A stretch of DNA of 64,000 nt. It comes from Zygaena filipendulae (Eukaryota > Arthropoda > Insecta > Lepidoptera > Zygaenidae). Each line of letters opens with the position of its first letter. Position 1 is the stretch's first letter. The notes beneath the pieces were generated by a model that saw nothing but the letters and a program-made list of their open reading frames with translations, was not told the DNA's origin and ran no database searches. Made by a program: the position numbers and the translations under genes. Where the stretch lies: NCBI GenBank assembly GCA_907165275.2, contig OU015670.1, forward strand, positions 2,941,501 to 3,005,500, written 5' to 3'. Shown in pieces: positions 1 to 12,057 of the stretch.

Positions 1-246
1 CATAAACCTATGTAGTGTGTACCTGTACATACACACGGACTGAGGATAGATACGTTGAGTACCTATTAAGATTTTAATTACGAATTTTAAATCGCAATTC
101 TTCCAATACCACTGTAGGTAGGTAGGTATGTTGATTTTGCTTAATGTTTTTGTGTACTTTTCAAAATCGTGCGCATTATTTTTTTAGTCCTAGCGTATAT
201 AGAACATAAACCTATGTAGTGTGTACCTGTACATACACACGGACTG
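1..246. repeat. 42-bp perfect direct repeat
   Basis: The sequence at 1-42, beginning CATAAACCTATGTAGTGTGT, recurs exactly at 205-246. The copies are separated by about 160 bases of AT-rich DNA. This is a local duplication or two ends of a short element; no coding function is visible. Confidence 0.85.
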
Positions 247-415
247 TGTCCCAAGTCCCAACTCCCAGTATACATAAAATTTTAGAAAGCACTTTTCAAG
301 CTTTAACATATACCTAATTAGGTTCGATAGTTATGCTTTTTTTCAGGTTCATGGTTCATGAAAAAGTTAAAGAGATAATAATAGGTTTAATCATTTGTAA
401 TATTTATCCCAACAG

Positions 416-612
416 TATGGACTCCATTCTTTATTCATGGCCTTGACCCGCCCTTGGCAGTGACCAAAACGCCAGGAGTATCCAGAGCCACCGACTTCGA
501 CGGCAGGAAGTCATATGTGATTTCAAAGAAAGCACTCCGAGCCATCCGTCCCGACATGAAGACGCATAAACGCCTGGTCAATTTCAAACATTTCACACCG
601 ATGTCGAAATAA
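416..612 (+). CDS. 3' terminal coding exon of an unrecognised gene
   Basis: An acceptor (TTTATCCCAACAG, ending at 415) opens a frame of about 64 codons, read as two bases finishing a split codon and then W-T-P-F-F-I-H-G-L-D-P-P. It continues with balanced codons through R-K-S-Y-V-I-S-K-K-A-L-R and ends F-T-P-M-S-K with TAA at 610-612. An AATAAA overlaps the stop codon at 608-613, so the 3' UTR may be very short. The C terminus is basic (many K/R). The 5' exons lie left of the window. I do not recognise the family. The opposite-strand frame over the same bases is a shadow, because only the + strand has matching splice and stop signals. Confidence 0.6.
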
Positions 613-889
613 AATTTCATTCTAGACCCTTTATTACACGGTGAACTACATAGAAATACTAAAAACGTTGAACTCGAAGTTTGCGCTAAAAACATAAAAA
701 AGGTGCGTCTGCTAATGTACCTACGCGCGTGAGAGCTGAGAAGTTATACTTCTTTAAATTGTAAAATGCCGTGTTGTGCTTTCTCCAAAAGTAAAAATTA
801 TGATTCAAGGATTGTTTTTTTTTAATCATAATAAATGCATAGGTATTTAAGTACCTACTCAAATAAAAAAAATATTCCGCGATAAAAGT

Positions 890-1015
890 AGGTACTCTAT
901 ATGCTTTTCTGTATCCCTGACAACGAGTGTGCAAAATTTCATAATGATCGGTTGAGCCGTTAAGGCGTCGAAGCGTAGCAAACAAACTTTCGCTTGTATA
1001 ATTAGTGAGGATAGG
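890..1015 (-). repeat. Tail repeat (SINE/non-LTR 3' end type), partial
   Basis: Reverse-orientation match to the window-wide repeat: AATGATCGGTTGAGCCGTTAAG followed by AAGCGTAGCAAACAAACT. Orientation + is defined here as ending in CAGCTAGT. Confidence 0.7.
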
Positions 1016-1424
1016 ATTCTGTGGCAGATAGGTATATACATAGGTAGTAAATACCTAAGTACGATAAGCAATTGTATAGTTTTATCGGAAAACAATTTAT
1101 ATAAGTTTATATACAATTTTTATTTGTAACAATTCACACTAATTGATTCGTTAGTCGAATGGTAAGTGCAGTTGGCCATTCGAATCGTTAGCTAAAGGCG
1201 TTGACTCCAGCTGCGATGGGATTGAAAATATTGACTGCTATACTTTACGTGAGTAAAAGTGTAGAAGTAATGCGAATACAAGACCGCACGTTGAGGGCTG
1301 TCTCTGCCCTCCCCTCCGGGTTCAGACGTGATTGGTGAAATCACCTTCACGCGATTTCCGGATAACAATAGCTAAAACCGAAGAATAACATTATTTAACA
1401 AAAAGCAACGCAAACCTCACAACG

Positions 1425-1635
1425 AATATCCATGCTATCCCTACATGCGAAAGTAACTCTGTCTATCTGTCTGTCTGTCATGCTTTCACGCCTTAACGGC
1501 TCGACCGACCATCATGAAATTTCGCATACACGTTATCAGGGGTTGCAGAGAACATAGGGTACTTTTTAACCCGGAATTCCTGCGGCATCTCCAAATTACC
1601 GTGGGTGAATCCGCGGAGGACAGCTAGTCAATACT
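1425..1635 (+). repeat. Tail repeat, near full-length copy
   Basis: Contains the full order of blocks: a CTGTCTGT run, CTTTCACGCCTTAACGGCTC, CATGAAATTTCGCATACACG, the CAGAGAACATAGGGTACTTTT block, a CCGGAATTCC block, a GTGAATCCGCGG block, and the end AGCTAGTC followed by AATACTAATATTATAAGG. A second copy follows at about 1640-1825, ending GGAACAGCTAGTA. Confidence 0.75.
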
Positions 1636-2052
1636 AATATTATAAGGAGAAAGATTTGATTTTTTTCTTCTTACGATTTAACTCAAAAACTACTGGAACG
1701 ATTTCAAAAATTCTGCCACCATTAGAATGCTACATTATCCTTGAGTAACATAGGCTATATTGTAACCCGAAATTCCCGCAGGAACTCCGAAATAACCGCA
1801 GGTGAAACCGCGAGGAACAGCTAGTATATAATATTTATAAAAAATCTCGTGTGAAGATGTTTGTCTGTGATAAACTCCGAAACTACAGAAGACAGAACCA
1901 ATTCCAATAGAATTTTGTATGTGTCTTGCTTGGTCCGGAATTCCCTCGGGAACTATGAAATTAACGCGGAAAATAGCTTATAACGGAAACGGTTGGAACC
2001 ATTTTGAGTTTTGACAGGACTTTCAAGTTTCACTAGCAATGAGCTGAAGGTC

Positions 2053-2223
2053 AGGGGCGTCTTAACCATATGCGGCGCCCGGGTGCGAAATTGTAGTTGG
2101 GTAAGGTAAGTAGGTAGGTAGTTTTACTATATCTACCACCAGATTAATTCAGATGTTGATCGCCCGGCCCGGCTGGCGCCCGGGTGCGGCCGCACCCAGC
2201 GCTCCTATGGGAAAGACGCCCCT
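2053..2223. mobile_element. Small inverted-repeat element (MITE-like)
   Basis: The ends are inverted copies, AGGGGCGTCTT at 2053 and AAGACGCCCCT at 2223. Inside are two GGCGCCCGGGTGCG blocks in a GC-rich core unlike the surrounding DNA. No open frame. Confidence 0.5.
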
Positions 2224-2340
2224 ACTGAAGGTATAAAATAACGTAGGCTACTTTTATCAGAGTTCGTGCGGGAACTCCGAACCTCACGCGAGTGAAACCG
2301 CGGGGCACAGCTGGTTCTATCAAACACGTATTTTTTCCAG

Positions 2341-5300
2341 TTCTCGATATCACACCGCTCCACACAGGCTAACAATGGGGAGGTTGCATCGTTTCAACTG
2401 GTACGTACATATATTTATAAATATTTATAATGCGCTCATATTTAATATCTTGAACTTTGTAATCACGTGTTGTTACTGAGTTACTGATGCATTGTGTACG
2501 TGGGGGGCAATGGGTGGACTTGCCCCCCGCGTAGAAAAATCTCTGACCATGTAGGTATAATATCTATACTATAATAAGAGAGTAGAATTCGTGATTCTGT
2601 ACATTGAATATTTAATAAAAGAGTAACCAACCACAAAAAAGAGTTTTTAAAATTATTTTCTGTCTATCTGTCTGTTCGCAATAATCTCCGAATCTACTGA
2701 ACGGAGTGTCATGTGATTTTCGCAGGTAGATTAAGTTTAGCCTGGAGCTACATAATATGTATAGGCTTTGTTTCATTCAAATCGGATGTCGGGAAAAAAG
2801 TTGTTGTATAAAAACCTTTCACACGGGAGAAACCGCGGGGCATAGCTAGTAGATAACATGGACCAATTAAACTTGGACCAATTAAACTGGTTTAATTGGT
2901 CCATGGTAGATAATAATATTCAAAAAATTTAGCACAAGCTCTGCTTAGCGAAGGACCAGACGACGCTGTGTAATACAGATAACATTGTCCAAGTATCTAC
3001 CTATTATTGTTGCTCGTAGGTGGTAGTTAGAGGAAAGTCTGTATATTGAAGATATTTAAAAACAGTGAAATATTTCATGGAGTCTTTAATAAGTACCTAG
3101 TAGAACCCATAACAACTATTTGCTGACTTTTTATTTGCACACGCTAGAACTGCTGCATGGAATTTCTTTAGGGGTAGGAACTAGCTGTCGTGCCGTCTGC
3201 ACTATCCCGAGTTATGTTTGCCTGAATTCCATTAAGTGCAGGTTTACACGGACGACAAATATCTATATAATACATAATCTTACACAATCCATGGAATGGA
3301 TAACAGAACAGTATAATGTTGTGTAATGTAACGAACTAGGAACTATAACAATTAATTGCACCAACATAGTTATAAGTTATACAGCATACCAGATATCTGT
3401 AGGGAACACGGAGCAGTGCCTGGGACTTGCGACCCAGGTGTAGGTTTGATGGGGCCCCTTTACAATGCATAAACGCTCACCTCCACTGCCCGTGCTCCCG
3501 ACTCAAGCATGGTAATATAATGATGAGACGGCCAACCAGTCACTAAGAAATCATGTATCATCTCTTCAACGTGAGCTTTACGTTATGATTTCTAATCTTC
3601 GCATTGTTCTATCATGAGGGTCTGGTCTACCCAGAGTAGTGACCCTCCCTGGTCGTCTACAGCTCCGATCTGAACACGTCTGACCGTGTCCTGGTGTCTT
3701 ATGCTATTCCGATTTACCCTGCAAGCTTGCGTGCATGCAACTTCATGTAGACGACCTTGCAATGATTCGCCTGTGTGCTTCCGGTACACACTCATTTGAG
3801 CCTCGGGCTCCCTGTTCAATGTCCTTTACTACCAAATCTACCTTTACTACTACCTTTTCCGGCATTGCCTCTAATCCGCGCGGTCCCGATCGTCCTGCCC
3901 TTTATTCGTCAATCCAGTGCTTTCCTTTTACACTCCGAGCTGGACGACTTCACTTTACGCTGCTTGTTTAGATATTGTCTATTCCACGCGGTCGCGGTCA
4001 TCCCGCGCTTGTATGTCCCTCTGCCCACACTTTTGTTCAAGCATAAGCAAAGTGTTGCCACACCACAAAATATAGATTGACAGTACGATAATTAGTGTTG
4101 ATACAAACCAATTGTTACATGGCAAATCGCGCTGTGCGCGACACTAGCCAGGGGGTTCACGGGTCGTGACTCGTGCGTCGTTTTAATTTAGATAGGCTTT
4201 GTTACATCACAATCGGTTGATGAAAAGAAACTACTATGGGCTCGACAGCGAAGGCAGCGCACATAGATCACCATGCGAGCAGAGACGCGGTACCTATATT
4301 AAGTAATTAGTAATTAATTTATTTATTTATGTTTTCAGTTAGCTCGACTCTCATTCCCGACAGTGGAGACCGTGAGTACAAATCGGAATATCCTTGTAGT
4401 TTAAACAAAGAAAGAAAGAAAGAAAGAAAATGTATCTTGAGATCAAAATCTGCATTCTGTAAACCGCTATTCGTATAAGTACATACTCGTACGTACTCGT
4501 ATAATGGTGTAGTGAAAAAGGACAATACCTATTAACACCATAATAAAGTGGTGGTTGGACGGCACACAATGAAGAGTTCCGTAACAACTACATAGGTATA
4601 CGTAACGTGTTTCATTGTAACTACAAAGAAGTTTCACTTGGATACCGGATGTTGCCAGAAACCGTACAACCTGCCGAGCAGCAAGGAGATCGACCCCCAC
4701 CACAGCTACGCCGATGAGAAGTTCGAGAAACTCCAAGAGTACTACAGCTACATGAATGGGAGGATACGGGAGCCGCACAATCCGGTGATACTCCCTGTTT
4801 TCCAATTACAGCACTAAAGCGCATTATGCGGCATAATGCTCAACGTTGAACGACAACGAATGCAGCAATTTGTATGAAAGCATTAGCACAATTCGGCATT
4901 GTGCGCCACTGAGTCGCACTATGCTCTATTATGCTCTGTAATTGGAAAACAGGGTGTAATTTGTGTTTACAAATGTAGGTCGTTAGAAATTTATATTTTT
5001 CCAACCCTCACTTTTTGATATTGACTGACGGACGCGACGCGCGGCGGGTGAGAGGAGATTGTAAGGACAGTTGCAATTAACGCGGACACTGTGCTTGACC
5101 TATTAACGCTTTATTGTGCTTGTGAGAACTTTGCCTGGATATACTGAGTTCTAGTGTTCAGCTCGCCTTCCGCTGTGTACTTGCGCCTGTGTGCATAGAT
5201 AACTAGCCGTCGGATTGCTGCCTGCAGTGCTTACCGCGCCTTGATCATCTAACTGTACGTATTGCCTACCGCTGACGGACATATTCTCTTTGTTCAGTTC

Positions 5301-8300
5301 TCTTATTTTAATATATTCTAAGCAATTTGTTTAATTTTTTTGGGATCGCAAATGGCAACTGTCATTTGAAAATATTTTTAGCCAGATTTGATATTACCCA
5401 TACTTTCTTGATTCTTCACGTTTCATATTAACTTCAATTTTAACCTACTTCTAACTGTCGTATCGAAATTACACGTCTATATTGTTAAAACACAAGACTG
5501 ATCTGATCTGATGATGAAACAGGAAGATGGGCATGGGAACTCAAATTAAACTATACAACCCAAATAAAGTTCTTTCAATTCAATTCGATTCAACCCTATC
5601 GAGTTGGGCCTTGTTTTTGCATTCAATTCAATTCCATTCGCCACAGATCCGTACGTAGTTTTGCGTGGCAATTGCCACGCGAAACTACCCGTTGGCTTCC
5701 TCCTCTGCTATCCTCCTCTCCACATTTGGTCACAGAACGTATCTATAAGTTGTATAACGCAGCCCCCGCTCTATAGACGGAGCGCCGCGAGATCCTGGAG
5801 GCGGCCGAAAGGAAGTTGTTCTCGTTCATCGACACCCACATCAAGGACCTGAAGCGGCTGCTGTTCAACACCGACATGGCGCTCATGTCGATGGTGCTGC
5901 TGAAGCTCAACAAGAAGATGGACACGTCCGAGGCGAAGATCAAGTCCACGCAAGCGAAGATACCGTTCGGATTGTACACCAGTCCAGGTTACGTACCTAC
6001 CTGTTGACACTATCTATCCAGCCCCCCTAGCCAAATTGACATTATACAATCGTTAGCGCATAGAAAACATCCTCATGACAATTAGTCAACCAATCAAAAT
6101 TTTAGTTTCGCGTGACCACATAATACAAGAGATTTGAATGGCTAAGTGACAATGACATGTCGATTCGTTACTTAGTTTTCTATGCGTTAACGATTGTATC
6201 AATTTGGCTATGAGGGCAGCACTTTATTACTAGGTATCACAATAAAGTTCAATGACTGTCAAAAGTGTTTATGAGTATGTCTGCCGCTGACTGTACAAAG
6301 TGACTTTTTCAAGCGGGCGTAGCGTAGCTGATGGCCAAATTAAAAACTACGAGGAACAGCGAAAAACGATCAAATTAATGTCGGGGTCGATTTTGATAAA
6401 AACTTATAAACTATACCTTATTCTATAGGTAATCAGATTTTGTTTAACGAACTCATTGACTTGCCCAAAACTTGTTTTGCTGCATCCAAAGTATATTTAC
6501 CACAATATTCCCAAAACTGTGAATTTTGAAAATAGTGTAAAAACATAACCATAAAGCGATTAATACATTTCTTTATTCTAATGAATGTATTAGTGCGTAG
6601 TTTTTGTGTGCGGAACACTGGCACACCCGGCGACACTGGTTTTCATCTGTTTTCATACTAAACTAAGTGCATTTTCGATTTCTTACAGAGTTCAAATGCC
6701 TGGGCACTTCATATTACATCGCATCGGCGCACAATCAGGAGGATGCCCAGATGATACTGTCCAGCGAGAGGAAGCCTCACTGCTACACCTTCAGAGGTAG
6801 CATTCCACCCTTCAGCGGAAAATAGGCATAAGTGCTTTACAATACGATAAAATTGACATTTCAAAGGGCTCGCTTTTAAGGGCGGCGCCACAGTCACGGC
6901 GGCGGTCTATCGATTTGCTTCACATTTGCATCTTTCTAGTGCTCTTTGACCTTAAGAGCGAGGCGCGGCAATAAGCGACTGCTTACTGTCGTTCAATAAA
7001 CATCATCATATCTTCTGTATATCCTAAAGGTTGACCGGCAGGGAATCCCATTATGTTATTAAGATCTCCTTACAATATTTAAAAATCCACTCGATCAAGT
7101 CATCTTTCAAACAAAAAAGAAACCACCACGCCGTTTCGGAGCTACGATGCCACAGACAGACAGACAGACACACGCGTTAAAGTACTCTCATGGTGTGCGT
7201 GTGTGCGCTCGGCAGGCGCGTTCTCGTTCGGCGGCTTCTACCACCGGCACTCGGAGACGACGTACGTGGGGCCGCACGCCGAGCAGTTCCAGGCGAAGGA
7301 CCCCAGCCAGGGCCTCTACTGCCACTCCGACGATAATTGGAGCGACGCGCAGTGCATATACAAGTATCGTATACCAACATAATACAATAACACCAAAATC
7401 TACAGTACAGCCACAGTGGCAGTAGTGCCGCTTTCGTCTTAACGGCCCAACCGATCATCATGAAATTTTGCATACACGTTGGGTACAGGGAAGGACATTG
7501 GGTAATAGCGATAACGGTATAGGCTGTTGCTGCTGTGTGTGTCGGACAATATCAACGTGAATTTAGAACTCCCACTACGTCGCTCGCCGCGCCCCGGCGT
7601 GAGCCTTGCGACACACACACACACACACACACACTGCACGTGTGCACGCAAACTCCCCGCCTCTAGTGGTGGGGAGTTGAATCGGTTCGTTTGTATGGCG
7701 TGTGGTAATTATAGAATACTAGCTGACCCTCGGGGTTTCACCCGTGATAATTCCGGAGTTCCCACGGGAATTCCAGGATAAAAAGTACCCTATGACACTC
7801 AGGACCACTGTAGCTTTCTATAAGTGAAAGAATTTTCAAAATCGGTTCTTTAGATCCAGAGATTAGATACCCCCTACAACGTCACAAACTCACTAACTTA
7901 TTACTCTTTATAATATTAGTATAGATAGATGGGTTCCCGGTTCTTGGGTACAAAAACCCGATAAGCACCCGTAAACTTGGTGTTTAACCCAAGCACCGGT
8001 GAACCCGGTGATTGCCCATCTAATTCTATAGTCGTGACTCGTGACCAACTCGTGTCACACCCACGAATATTATGTTATTAGCCACCGTTCTGTTCCCGAA
8101 GGATCAACCCGCGCGAGGAGTTCCCCGAGTCGGTGGAGTACGAGCCCAAGGTGTCGTACTGGTGCGGCCCGTACCGCTACTTCATCCCCGCCACCACGGA
8201 CATCCGGTGCATCTTCTCTATATTCTCCATGAACTTCGTGCTGCGCTTCGGCTACGACGGCGTCACGTATAAGAGTCAGGATTTGACTTTCGTAAGTCGT

Positions 8301-8937
8301 GCAGTTGCTGGCATATGATCGGGTTGCTTCAATCTTTCGATCGGTCAAAATACGGGTGTACTTAGGTATATTGGACGAAATGCGCCTGAACGTTTATGTA
8401 ATGTAATGTATGTAAAAAGTATTCTAAGTTCTATTCCAGACTACACAACACTACTACATAAAATCTATCTCAGTGCCAAACTACACGACTCTGCTCCAAC
8501 CCCGCTCCCGCCCAACACCGTAAGGCGACTTCAACTACCGAGCAGTCTGACGGCGTGGCGCAGCAGTAAGCTCGCTGACAGCGAGCTGTCTGCTAATTTA
8601 CGTTGCTAATGTAAAGTATATCTAAAGAGCAATACTTAAAGCCCATATTTAAAATATATTCGTTTTGCTGGGTGGGAGCGGAGTCGTGTATATATGTATA
8701 AGTGGGAAGTTTTTTATTCCGTTTAGCAGTTCTGGCATGATTGAGTAAACAACATCCGTTATCAGTTAGGATTAGAACGGAAGTTTGAATGTGGTATTTT
8801 TTGCGTGCAACCAGATGTACCAGAATGGCCAAGTGTTCTACACGGACGAGCCGTGGGCGGGCATGTCCTGCTGGAACTGGGCGTGCAAGTGGCGCCACAA
8901 CCAGAACCAGCGCTCGAACGAGTTCTTCGTCAACTAG
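2341..8937 (+). CDS. Seven-exon gene for an unrecognised Cys/Trp-rich protein (5' incomplete)
   Basis: Coding exons: 2341-2400, 4629-4784, 5777-5987, 6689-6796, 7216-7363, 8102-8291 and 8815-8937 (TAG 8935-8937). All joins keep frame (phases 0,0,1,1,2,0) and introns are GT-AG. About 330 codons are visible. The N-terminal part has a Cys-Cys pair (D-T-G-C-C-Q-K). A charged helical stretch follows (T-E-R-R-E-I-L-E-A-A-E-R-K, with I-K-D-L-K-R-L-L). The C-terminal half is rich in Cys, Trp and Tyr: K-C-L-G-T-S-Y-Y, K-P-H-C-Y-T-F-R-G-A-F-S-F-G-G-F-Y, W-C-G-P-Y-R-Y-F and M-S-C-W-N-W-A-C-K-W. Paired cysteines suggest disulfides and secretion or an ectodomain, but no signal peptide exon was found; it probably lies upstream. 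The first exon (2341) is the least certain and is supported only by splice sites and phase. No family recognised. Confidence 0.7.
2570..2852 (+). repeat. Tail repeat, diverged
   Basis: Divergent copy with CTGTCTATCTGTCTG, a CATTCAAATCGGATG block and the end GAGAAACCGCGGGGCATAGCTAGT. It lies in the first visible intron of the 2341-8937 gene. Confidence 0.6.
2858..2904. repeat. Compound palindrome
   Basis: GGACCAATTAAAC occurs twice in direct order (about 2860 and 2875) and is followed immediately by its inverse GTTTAATTGGTCC, closing a perfect palindromic end ATGGACC...GGTCCAT. It directly follows the CTAGTAGATAA end of a tail repeat. Confidence 0.8.
3120..4316. other. Intron stretch, unresolved repeat-like DNA
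   Basis: Intron between the exons at 2341 and 4629. Open frames of 60-100 codons occur on both strands (for example 3775-4080 +, 3592-3819 -), but none has splice support, homology I recognise, or coding-like composition. The GC content is higher than in the flanks, suggesting an old inserted repeat. Confidence 0.4.
4791..4956. mobile_element. MITE with TA duplication, six bases inside an intron
   Basis: Left end CTCCCTGTTTTCCAATTACAG and right end complementary to CACCCTGTTTTCCAATTACAG, with TA at 4789-4790 and 4957-4958. TA target sites and short inverted ends fit a Tc1/mariner-mobilised MITE. The preceding exon ends at 4784 with donor GTGATA, so the TA target is intron position +5/+6. A shorter relative lies at 61412-61472. 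Confidence 0.75.
6021..6219. mobile_element. MITE with ~35-bp inverted ends
   Basis: TAGCCAAATTGACATTATAC near 6029 continues to GTTAGCGCATAGAAAA. It is matched in inverse by TTTTCTATGCGTTAACGATT, which runs on to TTTGGCTATGAGGG at 6218. The element lies in the intron after the exon at 5777-5987. A partial relative with TTTTCTATGGCGTTA is at about 38856-38890. Confidence 0.7.
6455..6672 (+). repeat. Dispersed ~210-bp repeat, copy 1
   Basis: Runs from GACTTGCCCAAAACTT through CACAATATTCCCAAAACTG to GTTTTCATACTAAACTAAG. The same order recurs at 9805-10020, and parts recur with the flank at 17085-17378. It lies in an intron and ends just before the acceptor of the exon at 6689. Confidence 0.75.
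7435..7515 (+). repeat. Tail repeat fragment
   Basis: CTTAACGGCCCAACCGATCATCATGAAATTTTGCATACACGTTG-type block, truncated after GGTACAGGGAAGGACATTGGGTAA. Confidence 0.65.
7611..7634. repeat. (AC)12 microsatellite
   Basis: Uninterrupted AC dinucleotide run within an intron. Confidence 0.95.
7720..7925 (-). repeat. Tail repeat, reverse copy
   Basis: Begins ACTAGCTGACCCTCGGGGTTTCACCCG, with TTCCGGAGTTCCCACGGGAA, AAAAAGTACCCTATG and the terminal TATAATATTAGTATAGATAG. Confidence 0.75.
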
Positions 8938-9270
8938 ACTCTCACACTGCACAAGCAACTTGGTGCACTTCAAAGCAGCCGACAAAGGAGAAACATGGAA
9001 ACCACTCTTGACCAAAACTACAAGCTTCAAAACTACACAGAAAGAAATTAGGTCGAGAAATGTAACATTTTACGTACGATTCACGCATAGTTTTTAGTTA
9101 AAATTCGATCTTATTATTTTGAGTTCGATATACTAGACCCGTTTGAGTACAGTTTCTTCATCTCATGTTTCTTCATTCACCGTTCACAAAAACACATTTT
9201 TTTTGAAAATCCTACCGTGAACTTTTATGTAATTATTTTAAGATTTTTTAAATAAATAGAAAGTTTTAAT
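8938..9270 (+). other. 3' UTR and poly(A) signal of the 2341-8937 gene
   Basis: Non-coding sequence after TAG 8935-8937. The first AATAAA is at 9251-9256 in TTTTAAATAAATAGAAAG, giving a likely 3' UTR of about 330 bases. Confidence 0.6.
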
Positions 9271-9804
9271 ATACCTATATTATAGGTACCTAATATGTTA
9301 ATATTAAGCTTTCTTATTAGGTAGCCTGTTCATAATATTTATGAAAAAAAATTTTTGTCAAACATGTTCCTTTTAGAGACGAGTGAAAGTCGTACTGATA
9401 ACACGCGTGTCACGTTGTCTTCGTTATTTCAATCACTTTTCAGCATCTATTTTGGACCCTGAGCAGGAAACTGGCTTTCAAGAGAGCCATGTTTTAACTT
9501 GGAGGACAATCTAACATTGTCACTGGCGTTTCGCCATAATTGAAGAAGTAGATGAAGAGATTTTTATTATTAAGAAACATTGTCATTGGCAAATTATAAT
9601 TATAGACGCCATTGGACGCCATTATTAAAGAAGAAGAAGACAACTCTTTTTATTCGGTGACAGCTAATACATAGCTAAATCGCTAAGCTGATCACCCGTC
9701 ACGACGCGCGACGGTGGTATACACAGAGCAAAGAAATTAACTAGAGAGGACATGTAGGCGGGGCAGGCGCGCCACCGTTGCAAAGGAAGTTAGAGCAAAT
9801 GCTC

Positions 9805-10020
9805 TGACTTGCCCAAAACTTCTTTTGCTGCCATCCCAAGTATATTTACCACAATATTCCCAAAACTGTGAATTTTGAAAACAGTGACTAAGTTAAAACA
9901 TAACAAAGCGTTTAACACATTTCTTTACGTTAATGAATGTTTTAGTGCGTGATGAATAGTTTTGTGTGCGAAAATCACCTGGCGACACTGGTTTCCATCC
10001 GTTTTCATACTAAACTAAGT
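9805..10020 (+). repeat. Dispersed ~210-bp repeat, copy 2
   Basis: Same block order as 6455-6672: TGACTTGCCCAAAACTTCTT, then ACCACAATATTCCCAAAACT, GCGACACTGGTTTCCATC and TTTTCATACTAAACTAAGTT. Confidence 0.75.
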
Positions 10021-12057
10021 TGATGTCCCTTCTATCTGTTATTTTCTGTTCTTTGGAGGTATACCATGGAGAGAGACTCTTGATTATAGATACAGGATCG
10101 ATGTGGTTTTGTTTTTATCGATAACCGGTCGTCTGCATGTCATGCGGAGCTAAGATGCGCAACATGATAAAAGTTTATCGAGCTATTTTATCGATTCTCG
10201 TCGACATATTATATCGTTTTGTCTACCGGCAGCACAAAATGTTTAACCGAATCTAGTCTTAACTCAATACCCCACTATTGCACTTTTTTGCTTGGACGCC
10301 CACAAATATTTGTCGTGTCGACAATTTTATCTTTCGTTCGATAAACATATCGTGGCGCGCATCTTAGCCATGCAGGCCTGCCTTAACCGGCAACTTGAAC
10401 TGTGAGGGGAAATTGAAGAAAACGCATTTTAAATAATCATCGTCATCAACATAATTTATTCAACAACCTTACTATATCGTACTCTATAATAATAATATAT
10501 GTATAACAAATGTATGTACAAATACAAGTTTACAACCCCAATGTGGTTTTAGGAGCCATTTTATTTTTTCGCTACTGTTCCAAAATTATTGTATAGTAAC
10601 CTTTATAGGATTTATTTTACTTAGAACACATTTTATTTCATAAATTTTTCTTTTTATTTATATCGACTAAAACAAAATATTTTTTGCACTCTTATACTTA
10701 GTAGGTAAGTGTCGGCTAGAGGCGATGTCATTAAAATCTTTACAGATCAAACTAAACCGCTGTAAAAAATCGTATTTTCTGAAATATGTATTTCATTTAA
10801 AAAGAAATCGATTAGACATTATGTAGCTATTTTTGATGGTAATATAGTAATTCTTCACTTGGCATCAAAAAGTTTACACAAAAAGTGCCAAAAACACACA
10901 AAAAGCAAACAAAAAAGTTTCGGTTTTTGGCACATTCATAATTCATGCAACATAATATGTTCCAAAACTGTGGAATTATTAAAGAATCGTACATTTACCT
11001 TATTTTAATTATTCACCTATCGGTTCCTTTTTAAATGAAACATGTTGGAAAATAGTAATAATGATTTCTTACAGCTAGTTTGACCCTTATTTCACACTTT
11101 TGGGTGACTAGTGCAAGTTTTTTTTTTCTGTATCAGTACTTATTATCAGCTTATCTAGACTTATACTCTATATTAGTATTATAAGATAAATTTGGTTTAT
11201 TGTTCACGCTTCGAGTTAGTTTCGCCAATAGGTACGTAATGTATGTATTAAAACTATCGATGTATGAATGTAATGGAAATCAACCACTTCCAAACGTCCA
11301 AATAATAATATTAAAATTTTACATTTTACCAACTTCTAAAAGTTTGATAAAATTTCTCAATAGAGAATCGATGACAATAAAATCTTAATTTCATGACTAT
11401 TTGCCAGAATCAGCAAGTCATAATTTCAAAGGTTATAATAGTCCAATCATTTTACTACAGATGGCGTTGAAATCGTTCAGAAAAAGCGAGTGTTTAGTTT
11501 GTTTGTATTGGGTATACCTACAATTTTGTTCCTGAGTAACATAGGATACTTTTCATACCGAAACAGAGTACTTGGGTACGAAAGGGTACTTGTATATGCC
11601 ATCCGGTACAAAAATAAATTCCTGAAGTAATCTCAAAATACATGCATGCAAGCAACATAATTATAGCCATGTGAACGAGCCTTGTTTAAACTATCCAGAT
11701 ATTACCTACCTAATTCAATTTGACTTCTATTTACCTTTGATGAAATATAATACACAGTAGGATAAAGCGCTTTTATAGCACCACAATGACGTCACTCTCG
11801 AAAAAACAACAAACATCAATTTAATCTAAGTATCTACTATCCAACAACTATATTTACACTATTTTACAATATATTCAACGATTGTTATTTTTTTCTAAAT
11901 AAATATCTAAGAAGATGCGGTTTTTGTTTAGAGACAGACGCTAGGGTGCTTGAAGCGCTTTAAAAACCGGTAAGTCGCAATTCACTCGCCATAATTTCAT
12001 AAAATTACTATAGGCATATTATGTTTCAAAGGTCTCGAATGTCACCGGCGGTGACAA

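Larger units (their letters stand above)
613..2340. other. Intergenic, repeat-filled
   Basis: I see no coding exon here. The stretch holds several lepidopteran tail repeats (about 890-1015 reversed, 1425-1635, 1640-1825 and 2260-2315) and a small inverted-repeat element (2053-2223). It separates the terminal exon at 416-612 from the first recognised exon of the next gene at 2341. Confidence 0.6.

Noticed and set aside
1425..1825. CRISPR-like or tandem repeat array
   Set aside because: The repeats are dispersed transposon tails without regular spacers, and the genome is clearly eukaryotic.
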